NCBI GenBank assembly: GCA_021234155.1
Contig: JAJEKV010000004.1
Coordinates: forward strand, 11,536,109-11,600,108
DNA from: Isoetes taiwanensis
Taxonomy: Eukaryota; Streptophyta; Lycopodiopsida; Isoetales; Isoetaceae
Length of the DNA stretch: 64,000 nucleotides
Reading direction: 5' to 3'
Each line of letters opens with the position of its first letter. Positions within the stretch are counted from its first letter, which is position 1. The notes below the pieces were generated by a model. That model saw only the letters and a list, made by a program, of their open reading frames with translations, did not search any database and was not told the DNA's origin. The position numbers and the translations under genes are program-made. Positions 46,838 to 59,145 of this stretch are shown here, piece after piece.

Positions 46838-47048
46838 AATTCTTTTTTCAACTACATCTTTGGTTTCAAACTTTAATGGAATTTCCTTTTGTTTTGAGTT
46901 GCATTGTTTTTGTTCTCCGACTTCATGAACTGGAAACAGCAAAACCTGACTGCATTCGAGTTTTATTCAAAAATCGAATTAAGATAGTTTTGCCTGGGTG
47001 CTACTTTTTGTGTAAATTAACGGGTTCAAAAAAATGGGAATGGAATGA

Positions 47049-47077
47049 GTCCCACTTTAATTAAATACGACTTTATA
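47049..47077 (-). repeat. 29-bp inverted repeat, right copy
   Basis: Exact reverse complement of 34812-34840, beginning GTCCCACTTTAATTAAATAC. The identity stops at both edges. Confidence 0.7.
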
Positions 47078-49600
47078 TTTCCTCAAAGAAGTTAGATCTT
47101 TAAGTTTATCATGCCATATGGAAAAGGATGAAGTTAAGCCCTTATTTTCTCTTGTAAGTTATGGACAAAAGTAGCAAAGAAGATGACTTTAACATCCCTA
47201 TCTCCCTAGACATCAATAAGGCACCTTGAGCTCTTACTTAATGGTGCATTTACATCCTAGAATTCTTTCAAGGGCATTTATAGCTGCAATTGCCTTTGCA
47301 TTTCTTTAGGTAAACGTCTATTGTCATTATTGATATGTTTAGAATCGTAGACATTATTTGTGGAATGCCCATGCAGGCTCCATTTGACAAAAACAACTCC
47401 ATGCCTATATATTAAAGTGCAACACAACAAAAGATTCAATAAACGGGCTCAAAGGGGCTTATGATCAACCTGTCGAAAAGGTATATCTCAAGGAGCTATG
47501 TTGAGGTATGGCTATGAAGATGTTAGGCGGAGAGGCATTGCTCACCCCGATTTTCTTACCTTATATGTTCCTTTTAATCAGGTCCAACCCTCTAAATCCC
47601 GAAGTGGCCGTAATTTTTAAAAGCTTAAAGCTTTGCATTTTTTTTTAATTTGATCTCTACGTGCTTTAATGATGTGTTTATGAGCTTATATTCCAACCAA
47701 AAGTTGTGGAAGTTTATTGCATATGGAAGAATGGCGTAAAATAAGCTACTCTCGTGTATGTAAGTTTATGGTGGACAAAAAAGTAGTGGATATAATGTAG
47801 TAGCTTTTATAACATAGAAAGACCACAACATAATAAGTAGATGGTTCTTCGTGTCATCACTTCAAAAGTTGCACGATCTCTTTATTCTATGCACATTACA
47901 TTGATATTTGTGCTTCCGGATTATCTTAACCTGGAGGTCTTTTGGCTTCTCACCAAGATGTGTGGCACAAATTGTATAATGTACAAATTCTTTTCCAGAT
48001 TGTCATTCAATTATTCTCATCGTTGGGAGATTCTGAAAATTTGAACATGTATGCCTCGCCGTTGGATTATTCTTATCGTTGGAGACTCAAAAATTTGAAC
48101 ATGTATGCCTCTCCCGGTTGGAGATTCTAAGAATTTGACGTTTAAGTCGAAAATTATCGATATACAAATTCTTTTCCATAGCGTGATTGTTAGAATTTAT
48201 CCATATAAATATTTCTCCCCGTTCTTTTTTTATATGATGTGGATGAATGTACATCAGCCTTAAGGCATGTGTAGCTATATATTTTGATTTCATCCTGCTA
48301 ATCTTAGATCCCTGTTTTGCCTATGATAACCCCAGAGCTTCTATGCTCATCCTGTGGAGGAACATTGCTAGATGCACTGCCTCTTGCGGGCATTCATGGA
48401 AGTGTAGGCTCTCAATATAGTATAATTTTGCATAAATCAATAACAAAGTGGAGTCTAGCAACATAATAAACATTTATGGTATAACATAATCAAAGCCTAT
48501 CTCAAAGTATCTCCTACGTATGGAGAAATATCGATTACTATGGAGGCAACCACATTAAGGCACTAAAACTCATAAGTCTATCATAGGGGTGAAAAAAGTG
48601 AGTGCGTTCATATTGCATGGGTATAGTCTTAGATCTATCTAAACAAGTACCAATGAAGCTATTATTTGAGTTCATTACGCATATGGACTTGTTGATACTT
48701 ATCTATTATATTTAGTTTGCATTACCATCCTCCTTATTGCAATTTTTTGAACTATAGTCTTATCTATATTGTTGTCCTTACAAAAATAAAGAATTACATG
48801 CATAAATTATAAGCATGTGTTGAGGATCACACAAATTCGGTTCTGGTTGTTAATTTATACTTGGCACATGGGTCATATTTAAAATATTGTATGCTCTCAA
48901 ACTTGAATTTTTAATTCATCTCAACTACTTGCATATCAAACCACGAAAGTTTTTCTATAGTACATTCAGAGTTGTGAATATTTGTACTTTGTCAACATAT
49001 AACATAATCAAATTTAAGTTTCAAATCTATGTCAATGAATCTTAAAAGTTCCTCTATTTTACCCTTGCCCCTCAAGCCATTGTCTATTCTACCCAACAAT
49101 TAAACAACTTCTCTTCAAATTGTTACTAGGCCCTAGCGGCACCATAACTAGTCCTTTTTAGTTCTTTGGATATTATCGTGTTCGATTATGTTTTGGGTTC
49201 ATGTTGATATCAGTTAATTTGTTAATGATCAAACTTGTTATGTCATCGGATCATGTTAATATCGGTTCATGTTATACCATTTTTTGAATATCAATGTGCA
49301 AATCATTTTTAGTTCTTTGGATATTATCGTGTTTGATTATGTTATCGGTTCATGTTGATATCGGTTAATGTTAATATCGGTTCGGTTATTATATTTTCAG
49401 TTCATGTTAATATCAATTCCCAGGTTATGGATCTTACATTGCTCCGGTTATTTGATATCGATGTCGTACCAAAATAAGCTACCTTTTAAATGAAGATCTA
49501 CAATTCTTCTTTTAACACATGTCTCACTAGTTGTCTTCACCAAACTTCAAGATCAATATCTACTACCAATTCTGCGCCTCTTACGCCTCCATGCTAACAA
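47078..49600. other. intergenic with small repeats
   Basis: No gene is supported. A ~50-bp unit containing AATTTGAACATGTATGCCTC is repeated about 2.5 times at 48015-48140. The dispersed repeat at 49159-49430 is listed separately. The rest is AT-rich and featureless. Confidence 0.4.
49159..49430 (+). repeat. dispersed repeat, copy 2, with internal duplication
   Basis: About 49227-49303 matches 31679-31757. Around it TTAGTTCTTTGGATATTATC is present twice (49159 and 49308), and GTTCATGTTGATATC and GGTTAATGTTAATATCGGTT are repeated. It may be a small non-autonomous element. Confidence 0.65.
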
Positions 49601-49979
49601 GCTTTGGCTAGCATCGAGAACTTTTCCAAGCCTCTCCTTTTTCTTTTCTTTGAGGCCTCACCCAATGCCTTATGCAAGCTGTGGCATGGCCGTCTCGCCA
49701 CATTCTCTTCATGAGAAAAGTACTCTCACAGTAGAACCATTGTGCCATCTGTATGAGAATGGATTTGACAAAGAATGTGACCTTCCACGCTTGAATCTTC
49801 CAGTTATATGCAACCTTGGCCTGTTTGTGGGTCTTCTCCATACCTTGCGTGTTCCAAATTGATAAGCTTCCATACTTCTGGGCAAACAAAGGCCCATGAG
49901 CATATATGATGTGGATGTAATGGTGACCTGTCTCACCCCAAGCTTTGTATGTATGCATGTGTAAACTCCTCACCATCCT

Positions 49980-51840
49980 AAACCTTGCTATTTCAGCCCG
50001 GTTAAATATCTCTTTTGTAAAAGAATGTTCAAATTTGATAATGCATTCCATGCGACCACTTTTCTTCTCCACGGTACCATTCATACCATCATTTACGTCC
50101 TTTTCGGCCTCCACTGGTTCGGTCCAAATTCATAAACACCCGACCTTAGCATTCTCGAGGCCTGCTCAAGAAATGCCTAGTTCTAACTCCACCAATGAAT
50201 ACCTTGGTGGGGTGACTTTCCATTACCCAACTTCTTGTGGTCTTGTTCCGGTTTGACACATCCACCATGCAAGCACCGCCTCGGACAATACCTTTTTCAA
50301 AGCAGCTCAATGCCTTCTTCCCTCTCCTTCTCCCCTCGGATGTTCCCTACAAAACACTGGTGATGTATCATCTTCTCTAATCGTAACAAATGCATGAAGA
50401 GTGCAAATGTGCCTGCCGGTTTCTAGTAATTATTGGGAGTATTCAATCAAAGGTGTCATCTTTCAATTGGCGATCAGGAGGCATATTACGATCACATTCA
50501 AAGTGCTCTTGGACCCTTTCTTCTTCTTCTCCTTCAATTTGTAGCGAAATAAATACAATTCCTTGTGGTCTTGGCTTTTTGAAGAACTTATGGTAACACG
50601 GCTATTTCTTAACCGATTAAATATGTCTTTGTAAAGGGTGTTCAAATTTGGCGGTGCATTCCATGCAGCCACTTCTCTTCTCCAGTACCATTCACACCAT
50701 CATTTCTATCTTTTCAGCCTCCAATAATTTCAGTCCAAATTCATAAACACCACCCTTAGCATTCTCGGGCTGCTCAAGAAATGCCTAGCTCTAACTCCAC
50801 CAATGAATACCTTAGGGTTTGAGGCGACTTTTCCATTACCCGACTTTTGTGGTCTTGTTCCAACTTGACACATGCACCATGCAAAGCCTGCCTCGGACCT
50901 AAGTTCAAAAGCATCTTAAGAAGAAAATCGTCGGATCACATTTCACATCTAAAGCATCGAAGCATCTAAGTTTTAAGATGTGGTTAAGATCGTTTGAAAA
51001 AATTTAAATTGTCAAAAAAATACCTTCCTCCATTGGAGCCTTAAATACCTTTGATCTATAGAGACTTTTAGAATTAAAATAGAATATTTATGAATAATAG
51101 AAGAGAAAACATTACGGATCTTGATGTTACAAGTTTCTTCTTTGCAAATCCTTTTAGTTGTTGCAGATCTCGATCGGTGCGGCATACCCTTTTTTCTCCA
51201 TTTTGCTGACCTCTCAATCCAGGATGCAAACTTCTGGCCCAACTCTCGACCTCATATAGACCCTACATACCGGTTTATCGCTTGCCCCATGTCGTCAACA
51301 AAAAGAGCTTTGAAGAAAATGGTTCTGAAGGCCAAAGAGGCAACAAGCTCACGCACCTCTTTTAGGGTCATTGATATCAGGGCAACTAATCCAAGTGTTT
51401 TGGCAAAAAAAAAATTTGAAAAAATAGATTGAAGCATCTATGTGAGATCTTGGGTGTCGATCGCACACATCTACATCTAAGCATCTTATTTTTAAGATCG
51501 CGCATCTTCTGAACTTACCTCGGACAATACCTTTTCAACCCGCTCAATGCCTTCTTCCTCTCGTTCTCCCCTCGGATGTTCCATACAAAATACTCGGTGA
51601 TGTATCATCTTCTCCACAATCCTAACAAGTGCATGAAGAGTGCAAATGTTACTTGCGCTTTCGATGGTATTGGGAGTATTGATCAAAAGGTGTCATTTTT
51701 CAAGTGGCAGTCGGGGGAGGCATGTTCACGATCACATTCAAAGTGCTCTTGGACCCTTTCTTCTTCTTCTCCTTCAATGTGTAGCGAAAATAAATACAAT
51801 TCCTTGTGGTCTTGGCTCTTTTGAAGAACTTATGTTATAC
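49980..51840. repeat. tandem duplication inside the transposase-like pseudogene
   Basis: Copy A (about 49980-50597) is repeated as copy B (about 50597-50899 plus 51518-51840). Shared phrases include GAAATGCCTAG, CTCCACCAATGAATACCTT, CATTCAAAGTGCTCTTGGAC and AATACAATTCCTTGTGGTCT. Copy B is split by the 618-bp insertion at 50900-51517. Confidence 0.85.
50900..51517. mobile_element. 618-bp non-autonomous DNA transposon
   Basis: The insertion begins TAAGTTCAAAAGCATCTT and ends AAGATGCGC-like sequence reversed as GCATCTTCTGAACTTA, giving inverted ends TAAGTTCAnAAG. It is flanked by CCTCGGAC on both sides (50891-50898, 51518-51525). The uninterrupted duplicate at about 50281-50289 has a single CCTCGGACA, so the empty site is visible in this window. 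An 8- or 9-bp duplication fits hAT or Mutator-like elements. CATCT words cluster near both ends. Inside, overlapping frames (MGQKFASWIERSAKWRKKG on the minus strand) look like a captured gene fragment. Confidence 0.85.
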
Positions 51841-53480
51841 ATAGCCTTTTAAATCTTGGGTTACATGCCAAATGGACTAATAATAAAGGAACCATGGCTG
51901 CAACACTTAATTTCTCACCATTGCCATACATACCTAGCATCCTTGGGATGCATACAATCAAAACCCATTTCAAAACGTTGTAGTTCTCTTTTGGAACACG
52001 GAACATGTCAAGCACCAAGTATGGTCTTGATTGCCTGAGAAAACCAATGCGGATCGAATTTTCTTCTTCTTGTTCCTTTCCTCATCATAATTGTTCGCCA
52101 ATGCTCGTTCATCAGAGTTAAGCATACTCTCTCGTACTTTGTTCTGTGTGACATCTCCATCTCATCCAGCTTCAAGCAAATTTCGAGTTGCCCATTCACC
52201 TCTGCTTCCTGTATGTTATAATAAACAACCATGAAACTTAAAATCTTATCAATTCAAACCACCGCGTTATTTTTTAGCATACAATCCAAGAATATCTCTC
52301 TCTTTACTTCTTGAGCCTTTTTGGGATCTTTTCTAGTTTTTTTGGCCCTTATTGTTTCCCAAGCATGGCGGTTGCCAGCGGAAAACCACATTCCAGAGAG
52401 TGCATGCTTCCTAATATTTCACTTACTGAAATGTTTTTCCTTCTTTTGATTAGCTCTAAGCTGTAGGGTCTAGGGATGACAATTTTCTTTGTGTTGAATG
52501 ACTTCAAACATCATAAAATGGCTTGAACAGCAACTTGCTTCCAGCCCGCTCTTGATCCAGTGATATCACAAACCTCTTGAACTTTGGATGCATCAATTTT
52601 AGAGTATATCTGCCAACCACATGTTCAAGCACTCTTTTCCCTAAGGCCAATGTTTGAAGGGTCATCAAGCAAAGGAAATTATCTCATCATTGTTAGCAAT
52701 TGTTTTAACAATCTGTCCTACATTTTCCCTCACCAACTTGTTGGTCATTGTGTGGCCTCTTTGTGTTTAACACATTCTTCATTATAAATTCTTCTCTTGG
52801 CAGCACACCTCATATTCAAGTCCTCAATTGGATTTTCCTTTTCTTCCTTTCATACCATCCAGAGAGGCTCCTCTTTCATCAGGGGGCCAATCTCTTCTCG
52901 GCAAATACAAGTTTCCTCTTCAAGTCATTTACCCCGATTGCTCTCGACTCACATTCTCGTTTGTCCAATTTCAACACACAATTAGCAAGCATTTTGTCAC
53001 CTTCAAGCTGCAATATATCATTTTTAATTTTATGATTGTCTTTTCTTTCTCCTTCATTTGCACTTTCCATTGACATGCTTGTTCTTACTAAATTCTGAAT
53101 CTTCATTTTAGATTGCATGCATGCTACTTAATTTGTGAATTTCAGCCAACAATTAAGCCAGCGTATTGCATCGTAATACGTGCAATATCCAAGCAAACTG
53201 ATTTACCTTCCTGGCAAACTTTACTAAAGGCAACCAGCGATTAAAATCTAGATGATGTCCAATCATAGGATTCTTTGGGTAAACCTCTCCTCTTGCCCAA
53301 ATATGTGCATGCTTTGCTCGAGTTGCACAATGCATTCTCATCTTCAAAATGCCACGAAATTAAACTATGCTTATTTTGTGGTTTGAGCATACTCAGGTGA
53401 TGGGAGATTGATTGTGATGCGAGGCCATAACATGGAAACAGCGGTTGAAACAGCAGAGTATGGACAAGCTGCCGGGCCAT

Positions 53481-56400
53481 GATCTGTTGGTTTTATCGAG
53501 GCGCCAAGGTTTGAATTTGAATTTCAAATTTAAAGCATCAAAAGCGGTCAGATGGAGGAAGGAGTTGCCTCATGGATCAGGTGGGTATGCTGCAATAGAA
53601 TTTTGGATCCAAGAGCGGACACTTCGAAAAGATCTGTTTGACTTCATATGCCATCGATTTTTAGTTTATAGTTTGGTGGATCCTAAACAAATCGCGGGTA
53701 GCCACGGGCTCGGGTTTCGAGAAGGGAAGATCTCCCGGCTAACCTCCATGAACAGCGGGGGAGCATAAAAAGAATAAAGAGATTTTGAAATGGGGGTGGA
53801 AAAGATATCCGCAATTTGCATTATTAATGCAAAAATTGACCCATAGCCCATATTATATTTAACAAGAAAATACAATAAAAATAATTTATAATTTCTTGGG
53901 GGGCCTTTGGAACCCACATTTCTCTAATGTGAGGAGGCTATGGAGAGAGAGGGTACTTCCAAAAGGCTTGAAGAAGCTGAAAGCACCATAGGGTTTCATA
54001 ATTGGCCTTCTACACCAAAGAAATTTGTGTCATTAGAGATAGTAGCATTGTTCATTTTCAGATCCCACAAAGGTCTTTACATGAGGAAGGGAAACATTTG
54101 CATCTTGGCATATCTCGGCGTTCTTTGCCGCGAGTTTCCAAGCATATCCCAAAAAAAAAAGATTATGTTAATTAATTATCAATTTAGCTTATTAGCAAGT
54201 GCCACTTAGGCCAAACCGATTGGCCCTAATGGACTTGCCAATCCAAAGATAATCAAAATTGGGGCCTCCACTCCAATTTTGCTAAATCGACTTCGGGAAT
54301 TTGGGAGAGGAGTAGCAGCTTGTTCAAATATTGTTCAAAAGTAGAGATGGAGAACCTAGAGACCACGGATCGAGTCAAGACAGGTTAATGTGTATATAGC
54401 TTGAGTTTTTAGCTAGAATTAACCTTGTATAATTAGATAAATGGCTAATCTTTTTATTAATGTTAAGTTGAGATTATAAATGGATCGTGAATTGTGGTAG
54501 TTCTTTTGTTGCACCTCTTGTGCTTGTGGGATAAAGGGGTAGAGACCTAAAGGCTAGTAGGGAACAGGGGATGTTTCTAGCTAGAATCCTATAAATCCCA
54601 ATACATTCGCGGCCTTTGCACAAAAAGCCCACATTTGTGGATGTTATGCCATGATTGAGCACTATATAATGGACACAATGGTAAAATGAAAGTGGAGCCT
54701 TCTTTGAACATGGCTACTAGGGCTCCCTATATTATGCTTACTTATAATTCAGGTCACTTTTGATGCTTTTCAAAACAAAGATGATGATGGTATTTAGGGC
54801 GGGTTTATCACGAGGTTCTTGGCTGGTGTATAAAGCGAGTTTTATGCATTGCAATATGGGCTGATTTCAATGGTACCATTTTAAACACGATAACTAAAGT
54901 TCTTTCGAGAAGATATAAGTGCATTAGTATTCCGATGGGGTCCAAAGGAACTCATTGAGCATGCACTAAAGTTAATAAAAACATCAAGATTGGGAAAAGT
55001 GTAGAACCATAAACATCTTGCAAGATCATATAAAAGTGGTCAATACACTCTTGGTTGATGACCATATGTACAAACCTACAAAAATGCTTTCGAAACTATA
55101 GTCACTCCTATCACCTTCAACCACTGAGCAGGTGATCAGGGGCTATTACCAAGTTTTGCAGCCATGGTTGTTGGGCCTTTCTTCTTTAGCGGTGTTGCTA
55201 TATATATAAGAAACATCATCCAGATAGAAAATTGGTTGGATAATATATAAAACTTTATTGTGGCTATGAAGAAAGAAAGAACAAAGGCCGATTATTATAG
55301 AATCTATAAACTATTTTTCATCTAGTTTGTTATAAAAGGTGGTTATTAATGTATCTACGAAGAAGAGGAACCTAAGAATTACGAAATCTACTTTGAAATC
55401 TAAAATGTGTAAAACTACTTTTTACTTTGTGAATTTTGCATTTGCTTCCTTGGATTGCATTATTTACCTTAATAGCAGATGAAGACCAAATTCCTAATAA
55501 GGTAACTTTCAAACAACTTCTACCCAGCAATTGTATTGCAAGGTCAGTTAGCCCCAAACACTATAGCGAGAATGAAGTGAATATTGGACAATGAGATACG
55601 GTGGCCCAACCATTACGATCATCAAATGTACATGGGGTAGAATTATTTGGCATTTCATTAAAGAGGCTTTCTTGAAGCTTTCATTAGAGACCTCATTATC
55701 ACCAAGCTTAAACCTTCTACTTGTCGAGTTCAAGTTCATGCATTGTTCATTCACCTCATGATCAACCCTATTCGGTTTGTTTTACACTCATTATGAGTTT
55801 GATTTGCATCGGTTCCAATGGCCTTTGATCTTTAGTACCATCCCTCACATCTATGCTTTTAGCCAGGTGATGTTTCTAGGAGTGAAGTTGATATGATCTG
55901 GCTCCAGCGTTCTAGCACCTAAGTATCGCCTATTGTTCTGCATTGTACCTTCATGCACCTATTGTTCCTTTATTCCTCAGAACACTTCTTCTTCTCGTCA
56001 TCTAAAGATGAACATGGATTATTGTCCTAATAGTCGGGTAATAGGCGTTATAGCCGCCTTACCACTTGGAAAAAAGGTTGCGGGATGGGGTGTCGTGCAA
56101 GGAAGAGGTCAAAGAGAATTGCGTGAAGACCCTGTCACGATCATAATCTCCGGAGTTTCCTGAATAATGATGTCATGTGGTGTATTGATGTGGGTAGAAC
56201 TTATCTTTGATTGAGTAAGGGCTATTCAGCATCTCAAAGATGGTACAAGATATTTGATTATGTCTTGTGTATGGGTGGTTTTGCTTAGGACTTGGTAAAT
56301 CCTCTGGTTTTGAGTCCCATTTCTGACCTCTTAACCCTTGTTCTTGATTTTTTTTCATGAATAATAGTGTCTGAGTCCTTCAACAAAAAAAATTGTTGCA

Positions 56401-58860
56401 TATCCATGGATTGTACTTTCTATTGTGACCTTTTATGGCAGTATGTTTGCTTGAAATACGTAAAACTGCCTCCATTTGGATGAGGAGCAGAAGAAAACAA
56501 GTATACATATAATCATTACATTAACATATGGATACTTAAAAATGAAAAACTTGTTATATCCAATTGTTATTGGAATTGGATGGACAATTGTGCATGTTTG
56601 ATTATTTCTCGTGCCAATCTAGAATCATTGGACTGCAGGCTATGTCTTGATTCTTTTAGCTAACAATTATATCCGGTTATATTGCACTTTGATAACATAC
56701 TTGTCAAAAGTATGATTTGGACACCCATAGGCAGTTGTGAATTTGAGAGTTAATAAGATGGTTTCATCGCTTTAGTAGGGGAGTAGCCCTTTGCCCAATG
56801 TGTGGTGATTGCATTGAAACATTGGAGCCTTGTTTATGTTACATGTACGAGGCTGGTAGTCTTGGAATGCAGGCATTCTCTTTTTTGAAGTATCTTTGGA
56901 TAGTCGGCCCTGCTTTCCTTTTGGGTGTTATTCAAATGTAAACTTATTTTTGATCCTTGATTGACTTTCCTCTCTTATAGCAATTTCATCGAAGCCTTTG
57001 GCTAAGCTTTGCTCGGCGACTGATCAAAGATTTCGCGGTGATGCTGCATCTTAGCCCTCATCTCCAATCGGATGGTTATTCCTTAGTTCCATATGTTGTA
57101 TGTTTATAAAATCGTCATGAAGAAAAATCATACATCTGAGGTGGTTGGTATTAGGCAATGTTTTTACTGCGAGAGGTTGTATTATTATATAGGGATTATG
57201 AGTTGTTGTATATGTAAATCAAGTTTCTAATGATTATGGATATAAGTTGCTTAAATAGACACCAGATTACATTTGCTTATTCAAATTTTGAATATATTGC
57301 TAAACACAAAGTTAGGTTTCCTTTTGATATTCAAATACTAGATTCATTAATCTATTTCAAATACTAAATCCACCAGTGGAAGCAATCTAGCGTGAAACCA
57401 TAATGAAGATCGGATAGTAATAAACTACAAGAATTGATACTCAAGATCATTACGAGGATGATTTTGTAAAGTCACACCTTAGAATTTCGATCTAGAATAA
57501 ACATGGAAGACATGGGCAAATTGATTATAATATTCTGGTGCAAATCTCAAGATAATGAGCAAGCAAATATTTTTTGTGAGCAAGTGGTCTAAAACTCTTG
57601 TCCCCAAAACTCAACTTGAAATATGGACTAACATAAGGATATTTTTTAGTTTTTGAATGAGTTATGTGGACGTGTTAGGCTGGAATCATCCATATCATTT
57701 TATTTTATTTTTACCATGTCTTTGCTCTTTCCGGGTTTCTTTTTGCATTGGTTTTGCATCCTTACAACCTTTATAATAGATTTTTTGGCATATGTGTGAA
57801 AATATTATCATTCAGTAAATTCCTAGGTGAAAAGAAAATAGAAGTAAAGAGATCAAAACATCAGAACTTCAAACTCAACAAACATTTTTTTAGGATGGGC
57901 AAGGAAGATCTAGGTAGATACTTATCCATGGAAATTTAGACTCAAATTGATCTCCCGAAAGTTGTTTAAGCTTTTAATCAAGCGCTTTAAAGAACCGATC
58001 TTTGGTTCTTAGAAGGTGAAGACAATTTTGACCACAATCGCGTTTGATTGCTCTATCTTCCTTCGATTGGGTTCCGATGGATGTTCAAAATTTCTTCCCT
58101 TCCTTTCTTCCTTCCTTTAAGACTTCGATTAGGATGTGGTTTTTTTGCCTCTATATCTATATCAGAAAAGTAATGTTCTCTTCAAAAAAATCAAAATCTT
58201 TTCATCAAACAGGTTTTACTTTGTGTGAATATAAACTTTTGACACTGGGCCTTGGATTTTACTAGAAACATAACTCACAAAATAGGGGTGATACATTTTG
58301 TGTATTTTCATGTATATATGGAATTCTAGAAGGGTTTTAGCTAGTTTTGTGTCCTTATTTTATATGATTTTCTTGTGAACCTTCAAAAATCCCTTTAATG
58401 ATTCCATCATGGGGCCGAGGTTTGGTAGTGTTAAAATGTGCATAAAAGCCATTATGAACTATTCCAAACAGGCCTTTCAAACAAATATAATTTTGTGTTA
58501 TCTAAAACATCGGCTGCCACTTATGCTCTTTGTTAATTTAAGGCAATATGTCGAATATGCTTAGCAATTGTTCAATGCAGCACATCATAGGGAAGTGGCC
58601 TGACCTAAATGTTTCCTTTTTAAATAGAGACATTCCATTGCCAACCACCCTCAATGCATTAAGCACTTTTCAGTCAATACTAGCATGGTAGGCTTCTCAT
58701 TTCTAGTATCCTCTTGTTTAAAATTCGGTTTTAAATCCTGGAAAAGTTTTAGATTTTTAGTTCAGTTTTCACAAAGTTTGGGTTTTTTTTAGGTGGGAAA
58801 ATTTTCAGGTATTCCAAAATCCCGAACCTTCCACGAAATCCAATTCATGAGATATTATCG
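53481..58860. other. intergenic, no supported gene
   Basis: Only short ORFs are present (107 codons at 53445-53768 plus, 89 at 53940-54209 plus, 76 at 55933-56163 plus). None matches a family I know. I see no tandem repeat, RNA gene or transposon end in this 5.4 kb. Confidence 0.4.
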
Positions 58861-58890
58861 ATCCCCAATTTTTAGCGGCATGAGCACAAG

Positions 58891-59145
58891 ATGAAGACGC
58901 TGGAAACTCCTGATTTGGCGTGGAAAATCGTCCTTGAAACAATCGGCATATCCTCAATACATGGCGTAGATAGTGCGGCCTTAGAGATTAACTTGGGGTA
59001 TGCTTCTCAATTTTGGGGCGGCTTCGCCGTTCACGGAGACTTCTTGAGTGTTTGTTTTGAGCGTGCTTTTGTTATTTGCGAATCTAAACTTTTGGATGCT
59101 CTGTTTGCTTTGGCTGCAGGGTTGTGCGCCGTCATCCCTCTATAG
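58891..59145 (+). other. 84-codon ORF, unassigned
   Basis: The frame begins MKTLETPDLAWKIVLETIGI and ends in a hydrophobic stretch (LLDALFALAAGLCAVIPL). The composition is protein-like, but there are no neighbours or splice signals to support a gene, and no family is recognised. Confidence 0.2.

Larger units (their letters stand above)
40980..46840 (+). pseudogene. decayed plus-strand coding sequence, family unknown
   Basis: Short frames with protein-like composition follow each other but change phase often. They are at about 41613-41938 (GRRKIRFLHQRDKKSSLDKY), 42540-42770, 43197-43445 (KHWVVLSPKRK), 43518-43715 (QADPKLFDKAMKRIQWPPAD), 44104-44540, 45480-45700 and 46270-46578 (AGILQALHNIHWRLGKEH-like). 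AATAAA occurs at 46832-46837. It could be one large multi-exon gene of the candidate transposon, with introns that contain the CTCGAC palindromes, or several fragments. I recognise no domain. Confidence 0.35.
34812..47077. mobile_element. candidate large DNA transposon bounded by 29-bp inverted repeats
   Basis: A 29-base sequence beginning TATAAAGTCGTATTTAATTA at 34812-34840 is present as an exact reverse complement at 47049-47077. The 12.3 kb between holds a DUF7869-type transposase-like gene, clustered foldback modules and many copies of one palindrome, which fit a DNA transposon with subterminal binding sites. If the first four bases are a target duplication, it would be TATA. Against this, the match is short, the surrounding sequence does not extend it, and the two sites could be unrelated copies of a smaller repeat. 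Confidence 0.45.
49608..53480 (-). pseudogene. second transposase-like gene, decayed (minus strand)
   Basis: Minus-strand frames from about 53480 down to 49608 read like parts of one large protein. They include HFEDENALCNSSKA (near 53320), a Lys/Glu-rich coiled-coil-like part (52879-53118), DASKVQEVCDITGSRAGWKQ (near 52530), EMEMSHRTKYERVCLTLMNE (near 52120) and TLHALVRIVEKMIHHRVFCM (near 51600). Last is a 168-codon C-terminal frame with LFAQKYGSLSIWNTQGMEKT (near 49850). The last motif resembles the C-terminal part of transposase-like proteins I have seen, but I cannot name the family firmly. Stops, frameshifts, an internal tandem duplication and a transposon insertion all break it. Confidence 0.4.
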
